DNA from: JBJXGE01 sp046154185 | GTDB taxonomy: Bacteria > Planctomycetota > UBA8108 > UBA1146 > JAJFFE01 | NCBI GenBank assembly: GCA_046154185.1 | Contig: JBJXGE010000068.1 | Location: forward strand, 1-64,000 | Length of the DNA stretch: 64,000 nucleotides | Direction: 5' to 3' | Shown: positions 1 through 8,838 of the stretch, piece by piece | Layout: each line of letters starts with the position of its first letter | Numbering within the stretch: position 1 is the stretch's first letter | Notes under the pieces: model-generated | What the model was told of the DNA's origin: nothing | The model's database searches: none | What the model saw: only the letters and a program-made list of their open reading frames with translations | Translations under genes and position numbers: made by a program

Positions 1-1152
1 GGCAAGATCTGCCTCGCGCGCGTGTTGCGCGGCACGATCCGCGCCTCGGATCATCTCGAAGGTCCGCGCGCCAACGGCAAGGGCGAGAAGCCGGGCGGCC
101 TCTTCTACCTGGTCGGCGGGAAGAAGCGCGAGCCGACCGATTCCGCGTCGGCCGGCGAGATCGTCGCCTTCTCCAAGGTGGACGGCCTCAAGCTCGGCGA
201 CTCGTTCAGCACGGTCGGGCACAAGGCCCCGGCCGTGGAGTTCCCGCACTATCCGAGCGCGATGTTCTCGCTGGCGGTGACCCCCAAGAGCCGCAACGAC
301 GAGCAGAAGATCGGCGATGCGCTGCACAAGCTCGAGGCCGAGGACCCGACCTTCCGCGTCGAGCAGGTCGCGGCGACGCACGAGCTCGTGGTTCACGGCA
401 TGAGCGAGCTGCACCTCAAGGTGATCGAGGCGCGCCTCAAACGTCGCTACGGCGTCGAGATCACGACCGCGCTGCCGCGCATCGCGTATCTCGAGACAGT
501 CACGCGGCCCGCCGACGCGAGCTACCGGCACAAGAAGCAGTCCGGCGGGCGCGGTCAGTTCGGCGATGTGCACTTGCGCGTCGAGAGAGCCGAGAAGGGC
601 AAGGGTCTCGAGTTCGTCAATGCCATCGTGGGCGGCGTCATTCCCGGGCAGTACCTGCCCGCCATCGAGAAGGGTGTCCACGAGATCATGGAACACGGCA
701 TCCTGGCGCGCTGTCCGGTCGTCGATTGCAAGGTCACAGTGTTTGACGGCTCGTTCCATCCCGTCGACTCGTCCGAGGCCGCTTTCAAGATCGCCGGACG
801 TGAGGCGTTTAAGCAGGCTTTTCTGGAAGCGCGCCCATGCTTGCTCGAGCCGATCGTGAATATGGAAATCCACGTACCGCTCAAGTTTCTCGGCGACATA
901 ACGAGCGATCTCAATAGCCGTCGCGCGCGCATCACGCACATGGACTCCAAGGGCGACGAGCAGATTATCCGCGCCGTCGTGCCCGAGGCCGAGATCAAAC
1001 GATACTCGATCGAGCTTCGATCTCTCACCGGCGGCGCCGGCACGTATTCGGTCGAGTTCTCGCACTACGAGGTGGTGCCAAGTCAGTTGCAGACGCAGAT
1101 CATCAAGGATCTGGAGGCCGCTCACGCGGCCCGCGAACAAGCTATCCATTAA
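1..1152 (+). CDS. Elongation factor G-like GTPase, C-terminal part (5' cut by window edge)
   Basis: The frame is open from base 1, so the N-terminal GTPase domain lies outside the window; 383 residues are visible. They cover domains II to V of the EF-G family: the domain IV block SGGRGQFGDVHLRVE, the domain IV tip FHPVDSSEAAFKIAG, and the domain V stretch LLEPIVNMEIHVP followed by FLGDITSDLNSRRARI. EF-G translocates tRNA and mRNA on the ribosome or helps recycle ribosomes. The tip loop with the HxxDSS signature is intact, which fits a working translocase. Without the G domain I cannot tell canonical FusA from an EF-G2-type paralogue. No other translation genes follow. A 12-bp hairpin lies 30 bases downstream of the stop. 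Confidence 0.92.
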   Translation, partial: GKICLARVLRGTIRASDHLEGPRANGKGEKPGGLFYLVGGKKREPTDSASAGEIVAFSKVDGLKLGDSFSTVGHKAPAVEFPHYPSAMFSLAVTPKSRNDEQKIGDALHKLEAEDPTFRVEQVAATHELVVHGMSELHLKVIEARLKRRYGVEITTALPRIAYLETVTRPADASYRHKKQSGGRGQFGDVHLRVERAEKGKGLEFVNAIVGGVIPGQYLPAIEKGVHEIMEHGILARCPVVDCKVTVFDGSFHPVDSSEAAFKIAGREAFKQAFLEARPCLLEPIVNMEIHVPLKFLGDITSDLNSRRARITHMDSKGDEQIIRAVVPEAEIKRYSIELRSLTGGAGTYSVEFSHYEVVPSQLQTQIIKDLEAAHAAREQAIH

Positions 1153-1182
1153 GCGCCGCCGCTCCCGCGCCCTTGCCGTTTG

Positions 1183-1210
1183 CTACCGGTCCGCTGCCGC
1201 GGACCGGTAG
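1183..1210 (+). terminator. Perfect 12-bp hairpin after the EF-G-like gene
   Basis: CTACCGGTCCGC is followed by the tetraloop TGCC and its exact reverse complement, 31 bases after the EF-G-like stop codon. Position and stem strength fit a transcription terminator, but there is no T-tract on either side, so termination is inferred. Confidence 0.5.
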
Positions 1211-1330
1211 TGTCCGGCAACTCGGCCCCGCCTGACGATTCGGTCGTGCATCGTATTCTTAGACGACGCCTCCAACTAAATCGTGTCGTCTCCGACCGCG
1301 GCTATGTAGCTCTTGGTGAGATTGCCCCGT

Positions 1331-2836
1331 ATGTCAGACGTCGAGTCCGCGGCGGCGACCGTCGTCGTCGAAGCGCCGTCCAACGCTATGACGAGCTTGC
1401 GCGTACGCGCGCGCCACGCCGCCTTCTGGGCGCTCACGGGCTACACGACCTGCCAAGTGCTGCGGTTCGCCAGTTTCATGGTCTTCGCCCGGTTGTTCGC
1501 GGACGAAAAAGCCGTTCTCGGCTTGATGGCGTTGGCAACGATCTTCATGCAGGGCCTCGCGATGTTGACGGACATGGGGCTCGGGCACGCGGTCCTCCAG
1601 AATCCGCGCGGTGATGAAGCGCGGTTCCTCAACACAGTGTGGACCGTGCAAGTGTTGCGCGGCGCCATCCTCTGGCTCGCCGCGCTGATCGGCGCCTATC
1701 CGTTCGCGGCCTTTTACGAACAGCCGCAATTGGCATCGATGATCATGGTCGTCGGCGCCTCCGCGCTGATCTCGGGTTTCAATTCGACCCGTTTGCAAGC
1801 GGCCAGTCGCCATTTGCGCTTGGGGCGCCTGAACCTGATCGAGATCGGTTGCCAACTCATCGCGCTGATGACGACGTTGATTTGGAGCTATTACGAACGC
1901 TCCATCTGGGCGCTCGCCGCGGGCTGGCTGATCTCGGTGACCGCCAAGATGCTGCTGAGTCACTGCACTCTGCCGGGCCATCCGAATCGGTTTTGCTGGG
2001 ATCGAGCGGCCGCGCGCTCGTTATGTCGATTCGGCGGTTGGATCTTTCTCAGTACAACCGTGACATTTTGGGCCGGACAACTCGATCGCCTGTTGTTTGC
2101 CAAGCTGTTACCGATGGACCTTTTCACGGACTATCACTATGCGGTGTTGATCATCGCATCCGTGGCGATGGCCCTCGGCCACGTGATCTCAAGTGTCGTG
2201 TTTCCACTCTATGCGCGCGTGCTCGATTCGGGGCAGCAACTGGGACCCGTTTACTACCGCGTGCGCGGCACGGTGCTGACCGCGGGCGCCTGGATATTTG
2301 CCGGCTTTATGGCCGGCGGTTCGGCGGCCGTCGATCTCATCTTGCCGCCGAAGTACGCCGCCGCAGGTTGGATGTTGGAAGTGCTCGCCGGCGGCGCTTG
2401 GTTTTTTCTGATCGAAGCGACAAATGGCTACGCGCTCCTGGCGCGCGGCGAGCCACGTTGGCTTTGCATCGCTGGCGCCGTCAAGCTCGTCGGCATGGCG
2501 ATCTGCGTTCCGCTCGGCTATGTGGCATTTGGTCTGTGGGGCGCGATTCTCGGCTATGCGGCTTCCGAATCCCTGCGGTACTCGATCACTGCCTGTGCGG
2601 CGCACCGCCGCGGGCTTCGGGGCTGGCCGCAGGATCTGGGCCTCTCGTTGCTCATCGCAACGGCGGCGGCCTGCGGATGCGCCACGGATCTGCCTACCGC
2701 GCGCTGGCACGACTCGGCGGCGCTGCGTGCATTGATGATTTTCGTTGTCGTGACGCTGATCTTCGTTCCGGCGGGGCTACGCGTTTTGAGCGCGCACCGC
2801 GCTCTCAATCGCCGCGCGGAACAGCCCGCAACTTGA
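1331..2836 (+). CDS. Polysaccharide flippase, Wzx/MVF-like membrane protein
   Basis: This 501-residue, very hydrophobic protein has about 12 to 14 predicted membrane segments. It resembles polysaccharide biosynthesis flippases of the MOP superfamily (Wzx/RfbX), which move lipid-linked oligosaccharides across the inner membrane. The N-terminus carries the usual FWALTGYTTCQVLRFASFMV first helix and the acceptor-like segment GLGHAVLQNPR. ATG 1331 is preferred over the upstream TTG 1313 and GTG 1316 because GGTGAG lies about 10 bases ahead of it. It stands alone between the EF-G-like gene and pilT, but glycosyltransferases and an initiating sugar transferase follow at 10.2-16.8 kb. It probably exports the glycan they make; the substrate is unknown. 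Confidence 0.8.
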   Translation: MSDVESAAATVVVEAPSNAMTSLRVRARHAAFWALTGYTTCQVLRFASFMVFARLFADEKAVLGLMALATIFMQGLAMLTDMGLGHAVLQNPRGDEARFLNTVWTVQVLRGAILWLAALIGAYPFAAFYEQPQLASMIMVVGASALISGFNSTRLQAASRHLRLGRLNLIEIGCQLIALMTTLIWSYYERSIWALAAGWLISVTAKMLLSHCTLPGHPNRFCWDRAAARSLCRFGGWIFLSTTVTFWAGQLDRLLFAKLLPMDLFTDYHYAVLIIASVAMALGHVISSVVFPLYARVLDSGQQLGPVYYRVRGTVLTAGAWIFAGFMAGGSAAVDLILPPKYAAAGWMLEVLAGGAWFFLIEATNGYALLARGEPRWLCIAGAVKLVGMAICVPLGYVAFGLWGAILGYAASESLRYSITACAAHRRGLRGWPQDLGLSLLIATAAACGCATDLPTARWHDSAALRALMIFVVVTLIFVPAGLRVLSAHRALNRRAEQPAT

Positions 2837-2914
2837 GAGCTATCCGAAGATTGTTCTCAGCAGCCCGCATTCGAAAGACTTACCGTCCTCCGCCAGCGTC
2901 CGTGCGGTCGGCAT

Positions 2915-2944
2915 TTGGCCGGCTCCGCGTGACGATGCTAGGCT
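2915..2944 (+). promoter_or_regulatory. Candidate sigma-70 extended -10 promoter for the pil operon
   Basis: A TTGGCC -35-like hexamer (2915-2920) is followed after 18 bases by the extended -10 TGC-TAGGCT (2936-2944). It lies about 90 bases ahead of pilT in the only sizeable gap of this region. The -35 match is modest. Confidence 0.35.
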
Positions 2945-2950
2945 AACTAG

Positions 2951-2963
2951 GACAAACTTTGTC
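2951..2963. promoter_or_regulatory. Palindrome GACAAA-C-TTTGTC at the expected pilT transcription start
   Basis: A perfect 6-bp dyad around one central base begins 7 bases after the candidate -10 box. That is where a repressor operator would sit. The binding protein is unknown. Confidence 0.4.
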
Positions 2964-3031
2964 AGTACAGCGTTGCCAGGTGGAAAGCGCGAATTCCTAC
3001 CCGGTGTCCGATCGGCTGGAAAGGCCGCAGT

Positions 3032-4108
3032 ATGAAGACCGTAATTTCTATTGAAGAACTCGTTCAGCAACTGGTGGAACGAGGCGGCTCGGATCTGCAC
3101 CTTGCTGCCGGTTCACCGCCCATGGTTCGCATTAGCGGCCGCCTCGTGGCGACATCGAACGAAGTGCTGGATTCCGAAACGACTCGCAAATTGGTTTACT
3201 CGATTCTCGACAACGAGCAGATACTCAAGCTCGAAAAAGAGTACGAGCTGGACATGGCGTTTGGAATCTCTGGCCTCGGTCGATTCCGCACGAACGTTTT
3301 TTATCAGCGCGGCTCCGTTGGCGCGGTATTCCGCGTCATTCCCTGTGAAGTGCAATCGATGGAGGAACTCGATCTCGCGACTGAAGTCTGCGAGGAACTC
3401 TGCCTGCGACCCAAGGGCTTGATTCTCGTGACGGGCGCAACTGGCAGCGGGAAGTCGACGAGTCTCGCGGCGATGATCGACTTCATCAACCGCAAGCGTA
3501 ACGACCACATCATCACGATCGAAGACCCGCTCGAATTCGTGCACCGCAACAAGAACTGCCTCGTCAATCAGCGAGAAGTCGGCACCGACACGCTGTCCTA
3601 CACCGAAGCGTTGCGGCGCGTGCTGCGGCAGGATCCGGATGTAATCATGATCGGCGAGTTACGCGACCTCGAGAGTATCTCGACGGCGTTGACGGTGGCG
3701 GAGACCGGTCACTTGACGTTTGGCACCCTGCATACGAGTGACGCGGTCCAGACGATCAACCGAATCATCGACGTTTTTCCGGCGCACCAGCAGCAACAAG
3801 TGCGCACACAGCTTTCGTTTTGCCTGGAGGCCGTCTTCGCACAACAGCTCGTCAATCGCGCCGATGGTCGTGGTCGGGTGCTCGCCGCTGAAATCTTGCT
3901 GGCGACCCCGGCAGTGCGCGCCTTGATCCGCGACGACAAAGTGCACCAGATCATCTCCGTCATGCAAACCAGCGGCAAACTGGGCATGCGCACCATGAAT
4001 CAATCGCTCGCGGAACTCTATCGAGCGCGCAAGATCACGTATGAAGAAGCGCTGTCGCGCTCTCCGGACCCGGAAGATCTGAAACGCATATTCCAGCGCC
4101 AGAGCTAA
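3032..4108 (+). CDS. pilT: Type IV pilus retraction ATPase PilT
   Basis: This 358-residue hexameric ATPase of the GspE/PilT family depolymerises type IV pili, powering twitching and DNA uptake. The Walker A motif GATGSGKST is near residue 134. The Asp box and the Walker B segment VIMIGELRD (near 204) are present, as is the His box GHLTFGTLHT. The N-terminal SDLHLAAGSPPMVRISG is the typical PAS-like PilT start. Length and motif order match PilT. It is the first gene of the pil block, 7 bases ahead of pilB, so both are probably co-transcribed. GGAAAGG lies ahead of ATG 3032. Confidence 0.95.
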   Translation: MKTVISIEELVQQLVERGGSDLHLAAGSPPMVRISGRLVATSNEVLDSETTRKLVYSILDNEQILKLEKEYELDMAFGISGLGRFRTNVFYQRGSVGAVFRVIPCEVQSMEELDLATEVCEELCLRPKGLILVTGATGSGKSTSLAAMIDFINRKRNDHIITIEDPLEFVHRNKNCLVNQREVGTDTLSYTEALRRVLRQDPDVIMIGELRDLESISTALTVAETGHLTFGTLHTSDAVQTINRIIDVFPAHQQQQVRTQLSFCLEAVFAQQLVNRADGRGRVLAAEILLATPAVRALIRDDKVHQIISVMQTSGKLGMRTMNQSLAELYRARKITYEEALSRSPDPEDLKRIFQRQS

Positions 4109-4115
4109 TAGGTTT

Positions 4116-5834
4116 ATGAACAAGAACAACCCGGCAAAGTTCAACAAGCGCTTGCGCCAGATCATCGCTCGTCACGAGCTGGTGTCTGAGGATCGCATCC
4201 AGGCAGCGCTCGACGAATCTGGTTCGCAAACGCTCACGCAAGTGTTTCTCGAGTCCGGCGAAATGGACGAGGGACTGTTCTTGTCGGCATTGGCGAAGGA
4301 AACCGGCATATCGCCGATCACGGTCTCGCGTGTCGAGTTCACGGACGATTTGCTGGAGATCCTGCCCGAGAACCTCGCCAAGTACTACGGCGTGTTGCCG
4401 GTGGCAAAAGTCGGCAAGGTCCTGACGATTGCCGTGTCTGACCCCCAAGACATCGTCAAACTCGACGATATCGCCATGGTGACTTCCTGCACCGTGAAGC
4501 CGGTGCTGTCCACCGACTTTGCCATCCAAAAGAGCATTCCCGAGGTCTACAACGCATCGAACAAGAAGGTGCAGGATCTGCTCGACGGCATGGCGGATCC
4601 GGAGCTCGAGCTCCAGGAAGTCGCCGAAAACGCTGACACGAGCGAGGACCTGCTCGCGGAGGTCGGCAACTCGCCGGTCATCAAGCTCGTCAATTTGCTG
4701 ATCTATCAGGGCATTCGCGATCGCGCGTCGGACATACACATCGAACCCTTCGAAAAATCGGTGCGGGTGCGATACCGCTTGGACGGTGTGATGAAGGAAG
4801 TCATGCAGCCGCCGGTCAAGCTGCTGAACTCCATGGTCAGCCGCATCAAGATCATGTGTGGTCTCGATATCGCGGAGCGCGGCAAGCCGCAAGATGGCAA
4901 GTTCCAGATCAAAGTCGAGGGCCGGCAGATTGACTTCCGCGTTTCGACGTTGCCGTGCATTCACGGCGAGAAGGTCGTGATGCGTATTCTCGACTCCAGC
5001 AACTTGGCCTTGAGCCTCGAAAGCCTGGGATTCGAGCCCAAGTCGCTGAAGGATGTTCGACATGCCATCAACCAACCGTACGGAATGATCTTGGTCACGG
5101 GTCCGACGGGAAGCGGCAAGTCGACGACGCTCTATTCGTGCGTGCGCGAAGTGCTCACGCCGAAAGAGAACATCGTCACGGTCGAGGACCCGGTCGAATA
5201 CCAGATCGAGGGTGTCAACCAGGTGGCCGTGAACGTCAAGCGCGGACTGACCTTCGCGGCGGCGCTGCGTTCGATCCTGCGGCAGGACCCAGACACCATC
5301 ATGATCGGCGAGATTCGCGACCTCGAGACGGTTGAGATCGCCATCAAGGCCGCGCTGACCGGCCACTTAGTCTTCTCGACGCTCCACACCAACGACGCAC
5401 CGTCGACGGTGACGCGGATGGTGGACATGGGTGTCGACCCGTTCTTGGTTGCATCCGCCACGCAGTGCATCGCGGCGCAGCGACTTTGCCGGCGACTCTG
5501 CAATGAATGCAAGCGGCGCATCGATCTTCCACCGGTGGAACGACTCATACAGCTCGGCTTCAAAGAGAGCGACATCGATGACCTCGAGATCTACGAGCCG
5601 GCGGGTTGCAAGCTGTGTTCGGCCGGCTACAAGGGCCGCTTCGCTCTGCTCGAGACCATGCCGATGTCGGAGAAATTGCGCCGCCTGATCGTCAGCGGCT
5701 CGTCGGCGATTGAAATCAAAAGCGTTGCGCAGGAGGAGGGCATGATCTCGCTGCGGCGATGCGGACTGCTCAACGTCATGCGCGGCAAGACCAGTGTCGA
5801 AGAGGTTCTCAATGCGACTATTAGTGATGACTAG
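4116..5834 (+). CDS. pilB: Type IV pilus assembly ATPase PilB
   Basis: The extension ATPase that drives pilin polymerisation, 572 residues. An N-terminal GspE_N-type domain (about 1-150) is followed by the catalytic core. That core has Walker A GPTGSGKSTT near residue 327, Walker B TIMIGEIRD, and the zinc-binding tetracysteine pair CNEC (about 460) and CKLC (about 498) that separates PilB/GspE from PilT. The length is normal. It lies between pilT and pilC, with 38 bases to pilC. Because the block also encodes PilT and the PilS/PilR pair, a type IV pilus rather than a type II secretion ATPase is the better reading. Confidence 0.94.
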   Translation: MNKNNPAKFNKRLRQIIARHELVSEDRIQAALDESGSQTLTQVFLESGEMDEGLFLSALAKETGISPITVSRVEFTDDLLEILPENLAKYYGVLPVAKVGKVLTIAVSDPQDIVKLDDIAMVTSCTVKPVLSTDFAIQKSIPEVYNASNKKVQDLLDGMADPELELQEVAENADTSEDLLAEVGNSPVIKLVNLLIYQGIRDRASDIHIEPFEKSVRVRYRLDGVMKEVMQPPVKLLNSMVSRIKIMCGLDIAERGKPQDGKFQIKVEGRQIDFRVSTLPCIHGEKVVMRILDSSNLALSLESLGFEPKSLKDVRHAINQPYGMILVTGPTGSGKSTTLYSCVREVLTPKENIVTVEDPVEYQIEGVNQVAVNVKRGLTFAAALRSILRQDPDTIMIGEIRDLETVEIAIKAALTGHLVFSTLHTNDAPSTVTRMVDMGVDPFLVASATQCIAAQRLCRRLCNECKRRIDLPPVERLIQLGFKESDIDDLEIYEPAGCKLCSAGYKGRFALLETMPMSEKLRRLIVSGSSAIEIKSVAQEEGMISLRRCGLLNVMRGKTSVEEVLNATISDD

Positions 5835-5872
5835 CATCGCGGTTTGGCCGCGGAGACCCAAGGAGTAGCGGC

Positions 5873-7135
5873 ATGAGGCAGTACAAGTACACGTCGAGGA
5901 ACGCGCAAGGCAAAGTCGTGACCGGCGTCATCGACGCGGAGACGGAGAACGACGCGGTTGCCGAGCTCCGTCGTCGTGGTTTGACGATCATGTCGCTCGC
6001 GGGCGGACGCGGCGGCACGAGCGCTTCGAAGGGCGGCTCGTCGTTCTTTGGCAAAGTCACCGGCAAGAAAAAAGAAGGCGGCTCGGCCTCGCGCAAGCGC
6101 ATTAGGAGCGCCGACCTCGTGCTTGTCACGCGGCAGCTCGCGACCATGGTGTCGGCCGGTATTCCATTGGTTGAAGGCCTCGAAATCATCGAGGATCAAT
6201 CGTCGAATCCCGCGTTGTGCGCCGTGCTCGGCGAAGTCGTCGCTGACGTCCGGTCGGGCAAAGACCTTTCGCAAGCTCTGATCCGCCACCCACGCGCTTT
6301 CTCGGACATCTTCGTGAACATGATTCGCGCGGGGGAAGCCTCGGGTCAGCTCGACATCGTGCTCGATCGTTTGGCCGAGTACATGGAGGATGCCGAGAAG
6401 CTCAAGGGCGAGATCAAGTCGGCGATGACCTATCCGGTCGTGTCGCTCGTGATGGTGCTTGGCATCACCTTGTTCTTGCTGATCTTCATCATCCCCAAGT
6501 TCAAAGAGATGTTCGTGACCATGAACGTCGAGCTGCCGTGGATCACGGCCTTCTTGCTCAAGCTCTCGGCGTTTCTTAAAGACAACATCTTGCTGTGGTC
6601 GGGCGGCGTGGTCGCGATCATCATCGGCATCGCGATGTACTTCCGTACGCCGAAGGGGCACTACGTCCGGGACTGGTTGCTGCTCCGGGCGCCGGTTTTC
6701 GGCTCCTTGTTCTCGAAGGTCTCGATCTCACGCTTCAGTCGCACGTTCGCGACGCTCATTCAAAGTGGCGTGCCGATTCTCGGCGCGCTCGAGATCGTCT
6801 CGCAAACCACGGGCAACTTGGTCTTCTCGGAAGCGATCGACAACGCCTCAAAATCAGTGCGCGAGGGTGAGACGCTTGGCGATCCCTTGTCGAAGACCGG
6901 CGTGTTTCCGCCGATGGTGACGCGCATGGTGAGTATTGGCGAACGGGCAGGCGCGCTCGAGGCATTGCTTGAGAAGATCTCGGAATTCTACGACCAACAA
7001 GTCTCCGCGACCGTCAAGTCGCTGACCTCGCTCATCGAGCCGATCATGATCGGCGTCATGGGCTTTCTGGTGGGCGGCATGGTCATGGCGATCTTCCTCC
7101 CAATCTTCAAGATGATCGGCAGCATGTCGAAGTGA
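5873..7135 (+). CDS. pilC: Type IV pilus inner-membrane platform protein PilC
   Basis: This 420-residue platform protein carries two T2SSF domains. They are recognisable by the repeated F/R-TLATLxxSGVPxxxAL pattern (residues about 85-110 and 290-315). Three membrane helices are visible: near residues 190, 240 and 390. It couples the PilB and PilT motors to pilin assembly in the inner membrane. The N-terminus MRQYKYTSRNAQGKVVTG is typical. AAGGAG lies ahead of ATG 5873. The stop overlaps the next gene's GTG start (GTGA), so translation of the sensor kinase is probably coupled to pilC. Confidence 0.94.
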   Translation: MRQYKYTSRNAQGKVVTGVIDAETENDAVAELRRRGLTIMSLAGGRGGTSASKGGSSFFGKVTGKKKEGGSASRKRIRSADLVLVTRQLATMVSAGIPLVEGLEIIEDQSSNPALCAVLGEVVADVRSGKDLSQALIRHPRAFSDIFVNMIRAGEASGQLDIVLDRLAEYMEDAEKLKGEIKSAMTYPVVSLVMVLGITLFLLIFIIPKFKEMFVTMNVELPWITAFLLKLSAFLKDNILLWSGGVVAIIIGIAMYFRTPKGHYVRDWLLLRAPVFGSLFSKVSISRFSRTFATLIQSGVPILGALEIVSQTTGNLVFSEAIDNASKSVREGETLGDPLSKTGVFPPMVTRMVSIGERAGALEALLEKISEFYDQQVSATVKSLTSLIEPIMIGVMGFLVGGMVMAIFLPIFKMIGSMSK

Positions 7136-8838
7136 TTGCACGCATGCTCAACGCCCGGCGCAGATCGAGGCGATCCGCGCCGGGAAGCGGGGCACCATCA
7201 GGGCTGAGTCGTCCGGTGGTGCTTCTCATTTATCAAAGCGGCATGCTGTTGTTGGGCGTGCTCATGCTGGCCTTCACCGAAGGGCGGCGGACACCCGTTG
7301 ACGGACAGCCGTTGCCGCTCGTGTACAGCGTCATGCTCTTGTGGTGCGCGGTGCAAGTCGCGGCGATCGTGTTCGCAATGTGCCGCGCGCCGACGCTGTT
7401 CGGCGTGCGCTTACGCACTGCGGCCGACGTGACGTTTAGTCTCGCGATCATCTGGCTCACCGGCGGCGTCACCTCGCTGTTTTTGCCGATTCTATTCGCC
7501 AACATCCTCGCGACGAGCACGTTTCTTGGCATGCGCCGCGCGCTCATCGTTGCGCACGCGGCGACGCTGGCGCTCGCGGGCATGACGACGTGCGAACTCT
7601 CGGGGTGGCGACTTGCGGACTTGGCCAGTGTCGGGCCATTGCCGCTCGGCGATCGCAGTGTGCCGTTTTTGCTCTCGAGTCTCATCTGCCAAGGCATGGC
7701 GTTGCACGTCATCGCGTTTCTCGGCGCTCGCCTCATGCATGGGCTCCAGCGCGCGGAATGGCTCAACGATCGTATCGTGGAGCACATGGGAGATGGCCTG
7801 GTCGCGCTCGACGAGCAAGGGCTGATGATCCTGATGAACGATGAAGCGTTGCGACTGTTTGGTTATCCCCCGGAAACCAATTGGCGCCATCTGTCGCCGC
7901 GCGCCGTGTTTCGACGTTCTGATGACGAGCCAATTCTCAACACGTTCCTCAAGCCAGTGGCCGGCGTTCAGCGCATGGCTTGGCGGGTGTCGCGGGACCG
8001 CCTCGTGCCGGTTTCGGTGCGCAGCTCGGAGATACAAATCGCTTCAGGTCGGCGCATGTGGCTCTTCATGATTCACGACCTCTCGGTCGAACAACGCGCC
8101 GCCGAAGCCGAAGCGCGCGTGCGCGGGCTCGAGCAGTTGCAGGACGTTGCCTATGGCCTCGTCCACGAGATCCGCAACCCACTCGCGTCGATTCGCGGCT
8201 GCGTGCAGGAACTCGGTCTCGGGCGCGTCACGAAGGATCAAGCGGCCAAGTTATGCGGCATCGTGCTGCGCGAGTCGGATCGCCTCGATCGAATCGTCAA
8301 CGAGTTCTTCGAATCATCGAGCGCCGCGCCGACGAAGCCGGAGTCTGTCGACGTACTCGCATGCGTCCGCGCGGTGGTTGAGAGTCTGCGCGCCCGTCCA
8401 GATGCCAGGCTCGTGAGAATCGAGATCGAGGCCGCACCGGATCTCGACGCCGTCGTGCAAGCGCAAGGCGAGCTCATCTATCGCATGATCCTGAATCTTG
8501 GCGTCAACGCCATCGAAGCCAGCCAGGCCGATGGCCTCGTCAAGTTCACGGTCAAACGGGGCGATGCCGACGGCTGCGTGCTCATCGTTCGCGATCAAGG
8601 GTGCGGAATGGACGAAGCGACGCGCAAACGCATCTTCAACCCGTTCTTCACGACCAAGGCGCGCGAAGGCGGCCTAGGCTTGGCGCTCGTCGATCGCATC
8701 GTGCACGGCCATGGCGGCTCCATACAGGTCGAGAGCAGCCCCGGCAAAGGGACAAGTTTTCAGATATGGCTGCCGAAACAACTGCCGCAATTCGATCCGA
8801 CTGAGTCGAGTCTCGTCAACCAAGGAGCGGTCGTATGA
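7132..8838 (+). CDS. pilS: PilS-like membrane sensor histidine kinase
   Basis: The 568-residue protein has an N-terminal block of about six membrane helices (residues 25-195), a PAS-like region (about 210-330), and a HisKA domain with phosphoacceptor H in VHEIRNPLASIRG near residue 345. A HATPase domain follows, with N-box LNLGVNAIEAS and G-boxes DQGCGM and GGLGLAL. Six-helix PAS kinases paired with NtrC-type regulators beside pilTBC are PilS, which senses pilin in the inner membrane and controls pilin transcription. GTG 7132 overlaps the pilC stop; ATG 7144 is an alternative start. The stop overlaps the regulator start (ATGA). The stimulus is inferred from context. Confidence 0.87.
   Translation: MIARMLNARRRSRRSAPGSGAPSGLSRPVVLLIYQSGMLLLGVLMLAFTEGRRTPVDGQPLPLVYSVMLLWCAVQVAAIVFAMCRAPTLFGVRLRTAADVTFSLAIIWLTGGVTSLFLPILFANILATSTFLGMRRALIVAHAATLALAGMTTCELSGWRLADLASVGPLPLGDRSVPFLLSSLICQGMALHVIAFLGARLMHGLQRAEWLNDRIVEHMGDGLVALDEQGLMILMNDEALRLFGYPPETNWRHLSPRAVFRRSDDEPILNTFLKPVAGVQRMAWRVSRDRLVPVSVRSSEIQIASGRRMWLFMIHDLSVEQRAAEAEARVRGLEQLQDVAYGLVHEIRNPLASIRGCVQELGLGRVTKDQAAKLCGIVLRESDRLDRIVNEFFESSSAAPTKPESVDVLACVRAVVESLRARPDARLVRIEIEAAPDLDAVVQAQGELIYRMILNLGVNAIEASQADGLVKFTVKRGDADGCVLIVRDQGCGMDEATRKRIFNPFFTTKAREGGLGLALVDRIVHGHGGSIQVESSPGKGTSFQIWLPKQLPQFDPTESSLVNQGAVV

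Noticed and set aside
1639..2946. 435-residue frame overlapping the flippase in another frame
   Set aside because: Arg-rich low-complexity translation with no membrane pattern or ribosome-binding site; the flippase frame has a clear hydrophobic periodicity.
4035..5366. 443-residue frame opposite pilB
   Set aside because: Antisense shadow; the plus-strand PilB motifs are complete.
3032..7135. Type II secretion system reading of the ATPase/platform genes
   Set aside because: A dedicated PilT retraction ATPase and a PilS/PilR pair in the same block favour type IV pili; no secretin or GspG-type operon is present here.
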